A DNA stretch of 64,000 nt from VRUE01 sp963704515 (GTDB taxonomy: Bacteria > Actinomycetota > Thermoleophilia > Solirubrobacterales > 70-9): contig OY969913.1 in the NCBI GenBank assembly GCA_963704515.1, forward strand, positions 930,001 to 994,000. Direction: 5' to 3'. The notes under the pieces were generated by a model, which was not told the origin of the DNA, searched no databases, and saw only the letters and a list, made by a program, of their open reading frames with translations. Shown here piece after piece: positions 32,569 to 40,775 of the stretch. A program made the position numbers and the translations under genes. Numbering within the stretch: the stretch's first letter is position 1; each line of letters opens with the position of its first letter.

Positions 32569-33435
32569 CTAGGCCGGGCTCTCGGCGGGCGCCGCGCCGC
32601 GGGCCCGAGAGCGCTGAGCGGAGCGGCGCAGCCGCAGCCGGTCGGGCCAGATCACGTAGAGCGCCATCGGCACCGCGTAGAGCAGGTAGATCGCCACCTC
32701 GCCGACGGTCGGCGTCGGCTGCAGTCCCAGCATCCCGGTCAGCAGCGAGCCGCTGACCGTGCCCGGCTGCACCAGCCAGGTGAGGTCGAGCGCCTGGCCC
32801 TGCAGGCCGTTGAACCAGCCCGCCTCGTGGGCGGTGTGCAGCGAGGTCGAGAGCAGGCCGGCGGCGACGAAGACGAGGATCAGGCCGGTGAAGCGGAAGA
32901 AGCGGGTGAGGTTGATCCGCACGCCGCCGCGGTAGATGCCGACCCCGATCGCCACCGCGGCGACCAGGCCGATCACCGCCCCGGCCCCGGCAGCCGTCGT
33001 GTCGCCGGCGTCGTTGAAGGCGGCGAGCAAGAAGACCGAGGTCTCGAAGCCCTCGCGCAGCACGGCGAGGAAGGCCATCCCGACCAGGGCCATGGTCGAG
33101 CCGCTGGCCAGGGCGCCGGCGGCGTTGCTTTCGAGGACCTTCTTGATGCCGCGCGCGTTGCGCCGCATCCAGACGATCATGTAGGTGACGGCTGAGACCG
33201 CGATCAGGCCGATCACCGTCTCCAGCCCCTCCTGCTGGCGCTGGGGCAGGTCCTGGCCAACCACCCGCAGCAGCACCGCGATGCCGACGCAGAGCGCGAC
33301 CGCGACCGCCACCCCGGCCCACATCTGGCGCATCGCATCGCGACGGCCCTCCTTGGCCAGGAAGGCGGCGATGATGCCGATGATCAGCGAGGCCTCGACT
33401 CCCTCGCGCAGCGCGATGACAAAAGTGGGGATCAT
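32569..33435 (-). CDS. efeU: EfeU, FTR1-family ferrous/ferric iron permease
   Basis: A 288-residue, seven-TM FTR1-like protein with the two iron-channel motifs REGVE (residues 10-14) and REGFE (about 126-130). It is the first gene of the efeUBO locus, under a perfect iron-box palindrome at 33483-33502. Moves oxidised iron across the membrane together with EfeB and EfeO. Confidence 0.92.
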   Translation of the reverse strand: MIPTFVIALREGVEASLIIGIIAAFLAKEGRRDAMRQMWAGVAVAVALCVGIAVLLRVVGQDLPQRQQEGLETVIGLIAVSAVTYMIVWMRRNARGIKKVLESNAAGALASGSTMALVGMAFLAVLREGFETSVFLLAAFNDAGDTTAAGAGAVIGLVAAVAIGVGIYRGGVRINLTRFFRFTGLILVFVAAGLLSTSLHTAHEAGWFNGLQGQALDLTWLVQPGTVSGSLLTGMLGLQPTPTVGEVAIYLLYAVPMALYVIWPDRLRLRRSAQRSRARGAAPAESPA

Positions 33436-33482
33436 TCTGCGTGCGTTTCTCTGTTTCGGTCGGCCCCCTAGCCCAGGGGGCC

Positions 33483-33502
33483 GAATTAGGTTGCCCTAAT
33501 TC
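33483..33502 (-). promoter_or_regulatory. Iron box (IdeR/DtxR-type) upstream of efeU
   Basis: GAATTAGG (33483-33490) and CCTAATTC (33495-33502) form a perfect 8-bp inverted repeat around TTGC, matching the actinobacterial IdeR/DtxR box. It lies 47 bp before ATG 33435 and within 5 bp of the zwf stop, so IdeR should repress efeU when iron is plentiful. Confidence 0.75.
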
Positions 33503-33506
33503 AGAG

Positions 33507-34949
33507 TCAAAAACCTAGCACGCCGCTGGGGATTGCGTCGTCGGACCACGAAAGCCAGGGCTCGTGCCACTGGGTGATGCCGCGGGTCAGCTTCTCCGCC
33601 TCGGGCGGTCCCCAGGTGCCCGGCGCGTAGGGATGGACCGGGCCGGGATCGTCGAGCAGCGGCTGCACGATCCGCCAGGTCTCCTCGACCGTGTCCTGCC
33701 GGGTGAAGAGCTGGTGCCGCCCCGCGAGCGCGTCGCCGAGCAGGCGCTCGTAGGGCTCGGGGTCCTCGCCCGGGACCTTCTCGAAGAGCACCTGCAGGTT
33801 CGCCGGCTCGAACGCCTCCACCCCGGCTTGCTTGGCGAAGAGCCCGAGACGGGCGCCGGGGTCGGGCTCGATCCGCACGGTCATCCGGTTGGAGTCCGGC
33901 CGCTTGCCGGGACCGACGCCGAGCGGCGGCGGCTTCTTGAAGACGACGCTCACCTCGCTCGACTTGGCCGGCATGCACTTGCCCGCGCGGATGAAGAAGG
34001 GGACGCCGCTCCAGCGCCAGTTGTCGACCGCCAGCTCGACCGCGGCGAAGGTCTCGGTGGTCGAGTCGGGCGCCACGTCCTTGACGTCGAGGAAGCCCTC
34101 GTACTGGCCGCGCACGTAGCGCTTCGGGTCGGCGCTGCGCACCGCCTTGAAGAATTCGAGCTTCTTGTCGCGAATCGAGTCGGGCTGGTTGCCGGTCGGC
34201 GGCCCCATCCCGACCAGGGCGAGCACCTGCAGGGCGTGGTTCTGGATCACGTCGCGCATCGCCCCGACCGCGTCGTAGAAGCGGCCGCGGTCATCGACGC
34301 CGAAGTCCTCGGCGATCGTCAGCTGCACGTGGGAGACGTGCTCCTTGTTCCAGACAGGCTCGAGCACCGAGTTGGCGAAGCGCAGGTAGGTGATGTCCAT
34401 CACCGGCTCCTTGCCGAGGTAATGGTCGATGCGCAGGATCTGGCGCTCGTCGAGCACCTCGCGCAGCTCGGCGTTGAGCTCCCTGGCCGACTCGAGGTCG
34501 TGGCCGAAGGGCTTCTCGATCACCACGTGGGCATTCTCGGTCAGCCCGGCCTCGCCGAGCCCGGCGACGACCGTGGCGAAGAGCGAAGGCGGGATCTCCA
34601 TGTAGAAGACCGGCTGCTTAGCGTCGCCGATCGCCTCGGCGACCCGTTCGAAGGTGGCGGAATCGGCGTAGTCGCCCTGGATGTAGGTGAGCCGCTTGGT
34701 CAGTCGGCCGAGGACGTCCTCGTCGGGGTCTTTAACCGTGTCGCGGACCGATTTGCGGGCGTGCTCGCAGAGCTGCTCGCTCGTCCATTCGTCGATCGCG
34801 ACGCCGACGATCGGGCACTCGAGCTTGCCGGCGGCCTCCAGGCGGTACAGCGCGCGGAAGGTCATCTTCTTCGCCAGGTCGCCGCTGATGCCGAAGATCG
34901 TCAGCACGTCGGCGGGCGCGTCCCTGTGCTTGGCCTTGGCGCGAGCCAT
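33507..34949 (-). CDS. zwf: Glucose-6-phosphate 1-dehydrogenase
   Basis: A 480-residue G6PD: FGISGDLAKK is the NADP-binding G-A-S-G-D-L-type loop, VVIEKPFGHDL precedes the signature RIDHYLGKEPV that holds the catalytic His and substrate Lys. Converts glucose-6-phosphate to 6-phosphogluconolactone with NADP. It diverges from gnd with 46 bp between starts, forming with gnd and pgl the whole oxidative branch. No OpcA-like gene is adjacent. Confidence 0.95.
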   Translation of the reverse strand: MARAKAKHRDAPADVLTIFGISGDLAKKMTFRALYRLEAAGKLECPIVGVAIDEWTSEQLCEHARKSVRDTVKDPDEDVLGRLTKRLTYIQGDYADSATFERVAEAIGDAKQPVFYMEIPPSLFATVVAGLGEAGLTENAHVVIEKPFGHDLESARELNAELREVLDERQILRIDHYLGKEPVMDITYLRFANSVLEPVWNKEHVSHVQLTIAEDFGVDDRGRFYDAVGAMRDVIQNHALQVLALVGMGPPTGNQPDSIRDKKLEFFKAVRSADPKRYVRGQYEGFLDVKDVAPDSTTETFAAVELAVDNWRWSGVPFFIRAGKCMPAKSSEVSVVFKKPPPLGVGPGKRPDSNRMTVRIEPDPGARLGLFAKQAGVEAFEPANLQVLFEKVPGEDPEPYERLLGDALAGRHQLFTRQDTVEETWRIVQPLLDDPGPVHPYAPGTWGPPEAEKLTRGITQWHEPWLSWSDDAIPSGVLGF

Positions 34950-34982
34950 CGGCTCCGCAGGCTATCTACCCGCCGGCCTCGT

Positions 34983-34988
34983 TAGGGT
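34983..34988 (+). promoter_or_regulatory. -10 element TAGGGT, leaderless start for gnd
   Basis: TAGGGT lies 7 nt before GTG 34996, inside a short GTTAGGG duplication, giving a leaderless gnd transcript. The divergent zwf start also has a TAGCCT-type box (34959-34964, minus strand). Confidence 0.45.
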
Positions 34989-34995
34989 TAGGGCC

Positions 34996-36012
34996 GTGGA
35001 GCTGGGAATCGTCGGTCTCGGTCGGATGGGCGCCAACATGGCGCGACGCCTGATGCGCGACGGTCACCGGATCGTCGCCTACGACGTCAACCCCGACGCC
35101 GTAGCGGAGCTGGCCGGCGAGGGCGCCGACGGCGCCTCCTCGCTGGAGGAGCTGGCCTCGAAGCTGAGCGCGCCGCGCTCGGTCTGGGTGATGGTCCCGG
35201 CCGGCGAGATCACCGAGAAGACGATCGCCGACGTCGCCGCGGCGCTCGAGCCGGGCGACGCGATCGTCGACGGCGGCAACTCCTACTACCGCGACGACAT
35301 CCGCCGCGCCGGGGTGCTGCGCGAGAGGCAGATCGACTTCGTCGACTGCGGCACCAGCGGCGGGGTCTTCGGCCTCGACCGCGGCTACTGCCTGATGATC
35401 GGCGGGCCCGACGGCGCGGTCGAGCGCCTCGACCCGGTCTTCGCCACGCTGGCGCCGGGGGTCGAGTCGGCGGGCCGCACGCCGGGCCGCTCCGGCGACC
35501 CCTCACCCTCGGAGAACGGTTACCTGCACTGCGGCCCGAACGGGGCCGGGCACTTCGTGAAGATGGTCCACAACGGGATCGAGTACGCCGTGATGGCGGC
35601 CTACGCCGAGGGCCTCAACGTCCTCAAGAACGCCAACGCCGGAAAGGTGCAGCGCGAGGCCGACGCCGAGACCGCGCCGCTCGAGCAGCCCGAGTACTAC
35701 CAGTACGACCTCGACCTGCCCGAGGTGGCCGAGGTCTGGCGGCGCGGCAGCGTGATCGGCTCCTGGCTGCTCGACCTGACCGCCGCCGCGATGCAGGAAT
35801 CGGGCGACCTCTCGGACTTCGCCGGGCGCGTCTCCGACTCCGGTGAGGGCCGCTGGACCTCGATCGCGGCGATCGACGAGGGCGTGCCGGCGCCGGTCCT
35901 CACCACCGCCCTGTACGAGCGCTTCTCCTCGCGCGGTCTCGACGACTTCGCCGACAAGGTGCTCTCGGCGATGCGCAAGCAGTTCGGCGGCCACGACGAG
36001 AAGCCGTCCTAG
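34996..36012 (+). CDS. gnd: 6-phosphogluconate dehydrogenase, decarboxylating (short form)
   Basis: From GTG 34996, 338 residues: Rossmann motif GLGRMGANMARRL, DGGNSYYRDD, CGTSGGVFGLDRGYCLMIGG, and GAGHFVKMVHNGIEYAVMAA, whose KxxxN is the active site. The length fits the short, often NAD-preferring bacterial form (GndA/YqeC type). Oxidatively decarboxylates 6-phosphogluconate to ribulose-5-phosphate. Followed 13 bp later by pgl. Confidence 0.93.
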   Translation: MELGIVGLGRMGANMARRLMRDGHRIVAYDVNPDAVAELAGEGADGASSLEELASKLSAPRSVWVMVPAGEITEKTIADVAAALEPGDAIVDGGNSYYRDDIRRAGVLRERQIDFVDCGTSGGVFGLDRGYCLMIGGPDGAVERLDPVFATLAPGVESAGRTPGRSGDPSPSENGYLHCGPNGAGHFVKMVHNGIEYAVMAAYAEGLNVLKNANAGKVQREADAETAPLEQPEYYQYDLDLPEVAEVWRRGSVIGSWLLDLTAAAMQESGDLSDFAGRVSDSGEGRWTSIAAIDEGVPAPVLTTALYERFSSRGLDDFADKVLSAMRKQFGGHDEKPS

Positions 36013-36025
36013 GCGGGCCGGGCGG

Positions 36026-36697
36026 GTGGCGATCGAGCTCGAGGTCGTCGCCGACGAAAAGACGGCGGCGCGGCGCGCTGCCGAGTTGATCGCGGCGGCG
36101 GGCGCCGCCGCGGTGGCCGAGCGCAACATCTTCTCGCTGGCGATGAGCGGCGGCCGCTCGCCCTGGGCGATGCTGGCGATCCTCGGCGAGGAAGAGCAGA
36201 TGCCCTGGCCGAACACCGAGCTCTTCCAGGTCGACGAGCGGGTCGCCTCGCCCGGCAGCGAGGACCGCAACCTCACCCACATGGTGCTCGGCCTCTCGAT
36301 GGACCACCAATCGACGCTGCGGCCGATGCCGGTCACCCAGCGCGACCTCGAGGCGGCGGCGCGCGAGTACGAGAGCTCGCTGCCCGAGCCCCTCGACTGC
36401 GTCCACCTCGGCCTCGGTCCCGACGGCCACACCGCATCGCTGGTCCCCGACGACCCGGTGCTCGAGGTGAGCGATCGCCGCGTCGCCCTCACCGAGACCG
36501 AATACCAAGGCCACCGCCGGATGACACTCACCTACCCGGCGCTCGCCGGGGCGCGCCGCATCGTCTGGCTCGTCACCGGCCCCACCAAGGTCGAGCCGCT
36601 GCGCAAGCTGCTCGCCGGCGACACCTCGATCCCCGCCGGCCGGGTCGAGAACGAGAACATGGTCGTGGTGGCCGACGAGGCCGCGGCACCCAATTAA
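36026..36697 (+). CDS. pgl: 6-phosphogluconolactonase
   Basis: From GTG 36026, 223 residues. NagB/RpiA-fold esterase with LAMSGGRSPWAML, FQVDERVASP and HLGLGPDGHTASLVPDD, the DevB/Pgl signature. Hydrolyses 6-phosphogluconolactone between the zwf and gnd steps. Co-directional with and 13 bp after gnd. The frame is open upstream but only this part is homologous. Confidence 0.93.
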   Translation: MAIELEVVADEKTAARRAAELIAAAGAAAVAERNIFSLAMSGGRSPWAMLAILGEEEQMPWPNTELFQVDERVASPGSEDRNLTHMVLGLSMDHQSTLRPMPVTQRDLEAAAREYESSLPEPLDCVHLGLGPDGHTASLVPDDPVLEVSDRRVALTETEYQGHRRMTLTYPALAGARRIVWLVTGPTKVEPLRKLLAGDTSIPAGRVENENMVVVADEAAAPN

Positions 36698-36807
36698 TCG
36701 CGGCAAGGGTGGAGAGATTCTCACGCTGTGCCCTTGGATAGGGCATGAATGCCACGAGCCGGAACCCAAGCCCTGCACCCCTCGAGCTGCTGGTATTGCC
36801 TACAGGC

Positions 36808-36813
36808 TATACT
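36808..36813 (+). promoter_or_regulatory. -10 element TATACT for the second VapBC pair
   Basis: TATACT ends 6 nt before ATG 36820, so the antitoxin mRNA is probably leaderless. Confidence 0.5.
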
Positions 36814-36819
36814 CACCCA

Positions 36820-37056
36820 ATGGCCAAGGTGATGATCTCGATGCCCGACAGCTTGCTCGACGCCCTTGACGCCGAGGTGCTGCGGCGCGACACGACGCGC
36901 AGCGGCCTCCTTCAAGACGCGACCCGCCGCGAGCTCGGCCTGCTGCGCCGCGATCGGGTAGCGCTGCTTGCCGACCTCGACTCGCTCAGCGCCAGCTGGG
37001 CCGGTCCCGTCGACGCGGCCGCGCTGATCCGCGCCGACCGCCGCCGCGACGCGTGA
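36820..37056 (+). CDS. Ribbon-helix-helix antitoxin (VapB-like)
   Basis: From ATG 36820, 78 residues: MAKVMISMPDSLLDALDAEV is the RHH strand-helix, then TTRSGLLQDATRREL, and a C-terminal tail (VALLADLDSLSASWAGPVD) that should cover the toxin. It overlaps the PIN gene by 4 nt (GTGA). Upstream codons are open but not homologous. The pair is inserted between pgl and the next metabolic genes. Confidence 0.8.
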   Translation: MAKVMISMPDSLLDALDAEVLRRDTTRSGLLQDATRRELGLLRRDRVALLADLDSLSASWAGPVDAAALIRADRRRDA

Positions 37057-37478
37057 GCGCCCCCGCACCGACGGGCGCCTGGATCGTCGATGCCAGCGTC
37101 GCAATCAAGTGGTTCCTGCCGGTCGAGCGCGAGCCCGACGGCGAGCTCGCCCGCGATGCGGTCGGCCGCCTCGCGATGCGAACCACCTCCCTCGCCGCGC
37201 ACGAGGTTGGCAACGTGCTCACGCTCCACTCCGGCTGGCCGGCCGAGAAGATCGCCGCGGCGCTTGGCCTGCTGCTCGAGATCTGCGGCGACCCGCTCGA
37301 GTTGCTCCCGGAGGACCATGGGACGGCGGCCGAGTTGGCGCTGCGGCACGGCCTCACCTTCTACGACGCCTCCTACGCGGCGATCGCCGCCCGCACCGGC
37401 CGTCGCCTCCTGTCCGCCGACGCCGACCTGACCGGGCCGGGGCTGGCGCTGACTCTCAGCTCGGCGCTTGGGACGTGA
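37053..37478 (+). CDS. PIN-domain ribonuclease toxin (VapC-like)
   Basis: A 141-residue PIN domain with D13 (IVDASVAIKWFL), E51 (AAHEVGNVL), D105 (TFYDASYAAIA) and D123/D125 (LLSADADLT), a full acidic set. An Mg2+-dependent RNase held in check by the overlapping upstream antitoxin. Its 3' end overlaps the convergent nucleotidyltransferase gene by 23 nt. Confidence 0.85.
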   Translation: MSAPAPTGAWIVDASVAIKWFLPVEREPDGELARDAVGRLAMRTTSLAAHEVGNVLTLHSGWPAEKIAAALGLLLEICGDPLELLPEDHGTAAELALRHGLTFYDASYAAIAARTGRRLLSADADLTGPGLALTLSSALGT

Positions 37479-38040
37479 GCTCTCGAAGGCGCTGAAGGCG
37501 CGGATCGTCCTCGCCGACCATTTGGGTCAGCCAGCCCTCGGCGTCGGCGACGTCTAGTCCGTCGGTGCCGAGCAGCATCTGCTCGATATCGAGCCAGTCC
37601 TTGCGGCGGTCGAACATCGCCTTGCAGACGACCAGGTGCTCGGGCCCGAGAATCGGCACCGTGATCCCGGCGAACGGCACCCGCCGCGTCGCCTTGCTCA
37701 TCGCCTCGTGGATCGGCGCGTAAGCGAAGAAGAGGTCGACGGCGTTGTCGCCCCACCAGAGCCGACACTGGCCGTCCCGTTCCAGGTCGACGGGATCCAG
37801 GCAACTGGAGTCGACGCCGATCGCCTCGAGCTCGTCAACGACTTCCCGCCAGCGGCCGGTCGGCGCGAAGACGTTGAGGTCGATGTCGATCGTCGCCCGC
37901 GGCTCGGCGTAGTAGGCGAGGGCCAAAGCACCACCGAGAGCGTGGGGGATCTTGGCGTCGGCGAGTGCTTCGTGGATTGCGACGACCTTGTCTGGGAGCG
38001 ACGGCTCTTGGTCGAGTCTTGGCGGTTGTGGAGTGTTCAT
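37456..38040 (-). CDS. Nucleotidyltransferase, MNT/AbiEii-type
   Basis: A 194-residue nucleotidyltransferase with ALGGALALAYYAEPRATIDIDLNVF: GG at 36-37 and catalytic D52, D54. Its start overlaps the stop of the partner gene upstream (ATGA at 38037-38040). It may act as a toxin by modifying RNA or protein, as in AbiEii-type pairs, or as an MNT-type antitoxin. This is a second, differently built nucleotidyltransferase module in the window. Confidence 0.75.
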   Translation of the reverse strand: MNTPQPPRLDQEPSLPDKVVAIHEALADAKIPHALGGALALAYYAEPRATIDIDLNVFAPTGRWREVVDELEAIGVDSSCLDPVDLERDGQCRLWWGDNAVDLFFAYAPIHEAMSKATRRVPFAGITVPILGPEHLVVCKAMFDRRKDWLDIEQMLLGTDGLDVADAEGWLTQMVGEDDPRLQRLRELTSQAPS

Positions 38041-38537
38041 CGACTTCTCTCGTCAAGCCTCGGGAACCTGAGGGGCTTCCCCCTGCGCCCGCCCGAGGGC
38101 AGCGCATCGGCGAGCAGGAGCAAGTCGACAAGTGCCTTTCCCCTCTCCTCCGGCGTTGCCGCCATCCAGATCGCCACCGACCTGGCGGCCTCGTTCGCCG
38201 GTGAAGGTTCCTCGCGCTCGCGGTAGCCTCGCTCGAGCAGTTCGCCGAGGATTTTGCGGAGGGTGGGATCGAGCCGATTCCCCCTGGCCAGCTCCGCGAT
38301 CAATTCCCGCGCCGACTGCTCGACGGGTGGGCGGGCCACCGGTGCCCCGGCGCGTCGTGCCGCTCGCCGCAGTTCCTCGGCGGTCGGCGGTTTGGCGGCC
38401 TTCTGCCTGGCCTTCTCGATGACCTCATCGGTCAGCTCTCGAAAGGAGACCAGCGTCTGGCTCCGTGGTCCTTTCGCCGTGTTGCGCGACTCTCGAACCT
38501 CGAAGCGGTCCTGCTTGGTTGGGACGACGAATGCCAT
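38037..38537 (-). CDS. Partner protein of the nucleotidyltransferase (probable antitoxin)
   Basis: A 166-residue, mostly helical, charged protein (SFRELTDEVIEKARQKAAK, then PPTAEELRRAARRAGAPVA). No classical HTH is evident, but position and coupling match antitoxin-first modules. An imperfect palindrome (38538-38557) abuts its start and is a likely autoregulatory site. Family not recognised. Confidence 0.5.
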   Translation of the reverse strand: MAFVVPTKQDRFEVRESRNTAKGPRSQTLVSFRELTDEVIEKARQKAAKPPTAEELRRAARRAGAPVARPPVEQSARELIAELARGNRLDPTLRKILGELLERGYREREEPSPANEAARSVAIWMAATPEERGKALVDLLLLADALPSGGRRGKPLRFPRLDERSR

Positions 38538-38557
38538 AGTGGGTAAAAAGTACCACT
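38538..38557 (-). promoter_or_regulatory. Imperfect palindrome abutting the antitoxin-like gene start
   Basis: AGTGGGTA (38538-38545) and TACCACT (38551-38557) pair around an AAAAG centre with one bulged base. It touches the start codon of the gene beginning at 38537, as expected for an autoregulatory operator. It is AT-rich relative to the surroundings. Confidence 0.4.
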
Positions 38558-38576
38558 ACGGCTCTGCCCAGGTCGC

Positions 38577-39941
38577 TTAAGCCGTCTCCAGCGACACGGC
38601 GTGGTTGGCGACGATCCGGCCCTCGGGGTCGTAGCGGCGCTTGACCTCGGCGAGGCGGGCGCAGACGTCAGGGGGGAGGATCGCGTCGACGTCGCAGGGG
38701 CGTTCGGTGAAGTTGAAGTAGGAGCCCCGGCCGGCCCAGGGTGCCATCGTCTCCTCGATCTTCCTCAGGTGGGCGGGGATCGCCTCGCCCAGCTCGGGCG
38801 TCATCGGCATGCCGACGCTGTACATCACCCACTCGGCCTCGAGGTGGGTGAGGGCGCCGCCGTTCGGGTCGGGGCGACCGAGCGCCCCACCCAGCTGACG
38901 CAGCTCGCTCATCAGCATCGGCGAGCCCGAGCCGGGGCCGGCGACGCTCGCGAAGGCCCCGATCGCCTCGTCGGGCAGCTCGCGGATCGTCAGTCCCTCG
39001 CCGATCCCCGGCACCGGGTTCTCGGGGTCCATGTGGATGCGGCAGAGGCCGGCTGCCGGGATCTGGGCCCAGGTGTCGATGATCGTCTCTCCCAGCTCGC
39101 GCAGCGGCGCGACGATCGCCTCGCCCTCCTCCTGGCTGCCGATGCAGGCGCCGTCGATGGTCAGCAGCGGCCGGCCGCGGATCGGCTCGGGCACGTCGGG
39201 GATCGGCGGCGGCGTGATGAAGCGGACCACCGAGGTGACGTCCTCGGAGACGCCGGCCGCCCACTCGCGGTAGGCGCGCACCGCGTCGGCGCCGAGCTCG
39301 GCCGGGAAGACGAGCGCGCCGGCGTAGATCTCGGCGATCGGCAACAGGTTGAGGTGCAGGGCGGTGACGATCGCGTAGCCGCCCCCGCCGCCGCGCAGCG
39401 CCCAGAACAGGTCGGGATCGCTCTCGGCGTCGATCGTCTTCGCCTCGCCCGCGGCGCTGACCAGCTCGATCGCTCGCACCCGGTTGCAGGCGAAGCCGTG
39501 GCGCCGGCCGAGCCAGGAGAGGCCGCCACCGAGGGTGAAGCCGGTGACGCCGACGTCGGGCGAGGAGCCGGGCATCGAGCTCAGCCCGCGGGCGCCGGCG
39601 GCCTCGCTCAGCTCGGCGACCAGGACGCCGGCCTCGACCCGGGCCGTCTGCGCCTCGGGGTCGATTTCAATGTCCCGCATGCGCTCGGTCTTGAGCAGGA
39701 TCGCGCCCTCCAGCGGCGCCAGCGCGGCGGCGCCGTGGCCGGTCCCCTGGCCGGAGACCCGCATGTCGTTGTCGGCGGCGAATCGGACCGTCGCGGCAAC
39801 GTCCTCGGCGCTCTCGGCGAAGACGACGGCCTCCGGCTGCTGGTCGGCGATCAGGTTCCAGGCGGCTCGTGCCTGGTCCCAATCGGGATCGCTCGGTGTC
39901 GCGATGCGGCCGCCGATCGACAGCGCGGTGAAGTCACTCAT
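38577..39941 (-). CDS. FAD-binding oxidoreductase (berberine-bridge-enzyme-like)
   Basis: A 454-residue PCMH-type FAD protein: AVVFAESAEDVAATVRFA and VSGQGTGHGAAA, where His can bind FAD covalently, then GVTGFTLGGGLSWLGRRHG; the C-terminal NFTERP..YDPEGRIVANH block is a BBE domain. The second covalent Cys of bicovalent BBE enzymes is replaced (GSSPDVG where CPTVG is usual), so attachment is at most mono-covalent. Substrate unknown; sugar or alcohol oxidation is possible. AGGAG precedes ATG 39941. Follows rpiA by 20 bp. Confidence 0.85.
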   Translation of the reverse strand: MSDFTALSIGGRIATPSDPDWDQARAAWNLIADQQPEAVVFAESAEDVAATVRFAADNDMRVSGQGTGHGAAALAPLEGAILLKTERMRDIEIDPEAQTARVEAGVLVAELSEAAGARGLSSMPGSSPDVGVTGFTLGGGLSWLGRRHGFACNRVRAIELVSAAGEAKTIDAESDPDLFWALRGGGGGYAIVTALHLNLLPIAEIYAGALVFPAELGADAVRAYREWAAGVSEDVTSVVRFITPPPIPDVPEPIRGRPLLTIDGACIGSQEEGEAIVAPLRELGETIIDTWAQIPAAGLCRIHMDPENPVPGIGEGLTIRELPDEAIGAFASVAGPGSGSPMLMSELRQLGGALGRPDPNGGALTHLEAEWVMYSVGMPMTPELGEAIPAHLRKIEETMAPWAGRGSYFNFTERPCDVDAILPPDVCARLAEVKRRYDPEGRIVANHAVSLETA

Positions 39942-39961
39942 CTTGGGGGTCTCCTTCTCGT

Positions 39962-40609
39962 TTAGGACAGCGTCAAGCGTTCGACGGCGCCTCCGGCCCC
40001 CACCAGCACCGCGCTCACCATATCCGGCCCGAAGAGGCCGTGGGCGGCGAGGCCGGGGTCGGCCTCGAGCCGGGCGGCGAGCGCCGCCGGGTCGCCGATC
40101 TCACCGCGGAAGTCGGCGATTGCGCCGCCGTCGGGGCTGGGCGGCACGTCGCGCGGGACGACGTCCGGGCCGAGCCGCTCCAGGGTCGACGCGAGACCGA
40201 AGGCGAAGAGCTCCAGCGGCACCGGGGCGCTCAGCGCCTCGACCGGCTTGCTCGAGTCGGCGATCACGACGAAGCGCTCGGCCGCCGCAGCGACGATCTT
40301 CTCGCGCAGGTGGGCGGCCCCACCCCCCTTGATCAGCCAACCGTCGGGCGTCACCTGGTCGGTGCCGTCGATCGCGATGTCGAGGCGGCGCAGCTCGCTG
40401 AACTCCTCGACCGGGATGCCGAGCGAGCGCGCCTGCTCCTCGGTCGCAACCGAAGTGGCAACGCAGCGAATTCCGCTGAGCCCCCGCGCCGCGATCGCCG
40501 GCAACAGGTGAGCGACGGTCGATCCCGTTCCCAGCCCGACGGTCATCCCGTCCTCAACCAGCTCCGCCGCCGCCTCCGCGGCCAGCCGCTTCTCCCCGTC
40601 GCTAGACAC
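39962..40609 (-). CDS. rpiA: Ribose-5-phosphate isomerase A
   Basis: A 215-residue RpiA with VGLGTGSTVAHLLPAIA, DGTDQVTPDGWLIKGGGAA (catalytic Asp pair and Lys region), REKIVAAAAERFVVIADSSK and DFRGEIGDP. Interconverts ribose-5- and ribulose-5-phosphate. GTG 40609 has a TAGAGT -10-like box 8 nt upstream (40618-40623), so it may be leaderless. Likely co-transcribed with the FAD oxidoreductase downstream. Confidence 0.93.
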   Translation of the reverse strand: MSSDGEKRLAAEAAAELVEDGMTVGLGTGSTVAHLLPAIAARGLSGIRCVATSVATEEQARSLGIPVEEFSELRRLDIAIDGTDQVTPDGWLIKGGGAAHLREKIVAAAAERFVVIADSSKPVEALSAPVPLELFAFGLASTLERLGPDVVPRDVPPSPDGGAIADFRGEIGDPAALAARLEADPGLAAHGLFGPDMVSAVLVGAGGAVERLTLS

Positions 40610-40665
40610 GGCGCCGCACTCTACCTCCGCGGCGGTGCAACGTTTTACGGCGCAATCGCATCCGT

Positions 40666-40750
40666 AGCGCGTTACACCTCGGCGGCGCTGCCCGCCGGTG
40701 CTGGCGGCGTAACGCGTAACGGACCTATGTCGTTCACAGCGCGTTACACC
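40666..40750 (+). promoter_or_regulatory. Repeated GCGTTACAC operator-like array between rpiA and the FHA gene
   Basis: AGCGCGTTACACC occurs twice as a direct repeat (40666-40678 and 40738-40750), with the inverted form GCGTAACGCGTAAC between (40707-40720). The array precedes a TATGCT -10-like box (40761-40766) before ATG 40776. It fits binding of a dimeric regulator, perhaps the FHA-HTH protein itself. Confidence 0.5.
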
Positions 40751-40775
40751 CGAGGCGATCTATGCTCGGCGCGAG

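Noticed and set aside
34981..34993. GTTAGGGTTAGGG telomere-like repeat
   Set aside because: Only two units; better explained as the -10 region of gnd.
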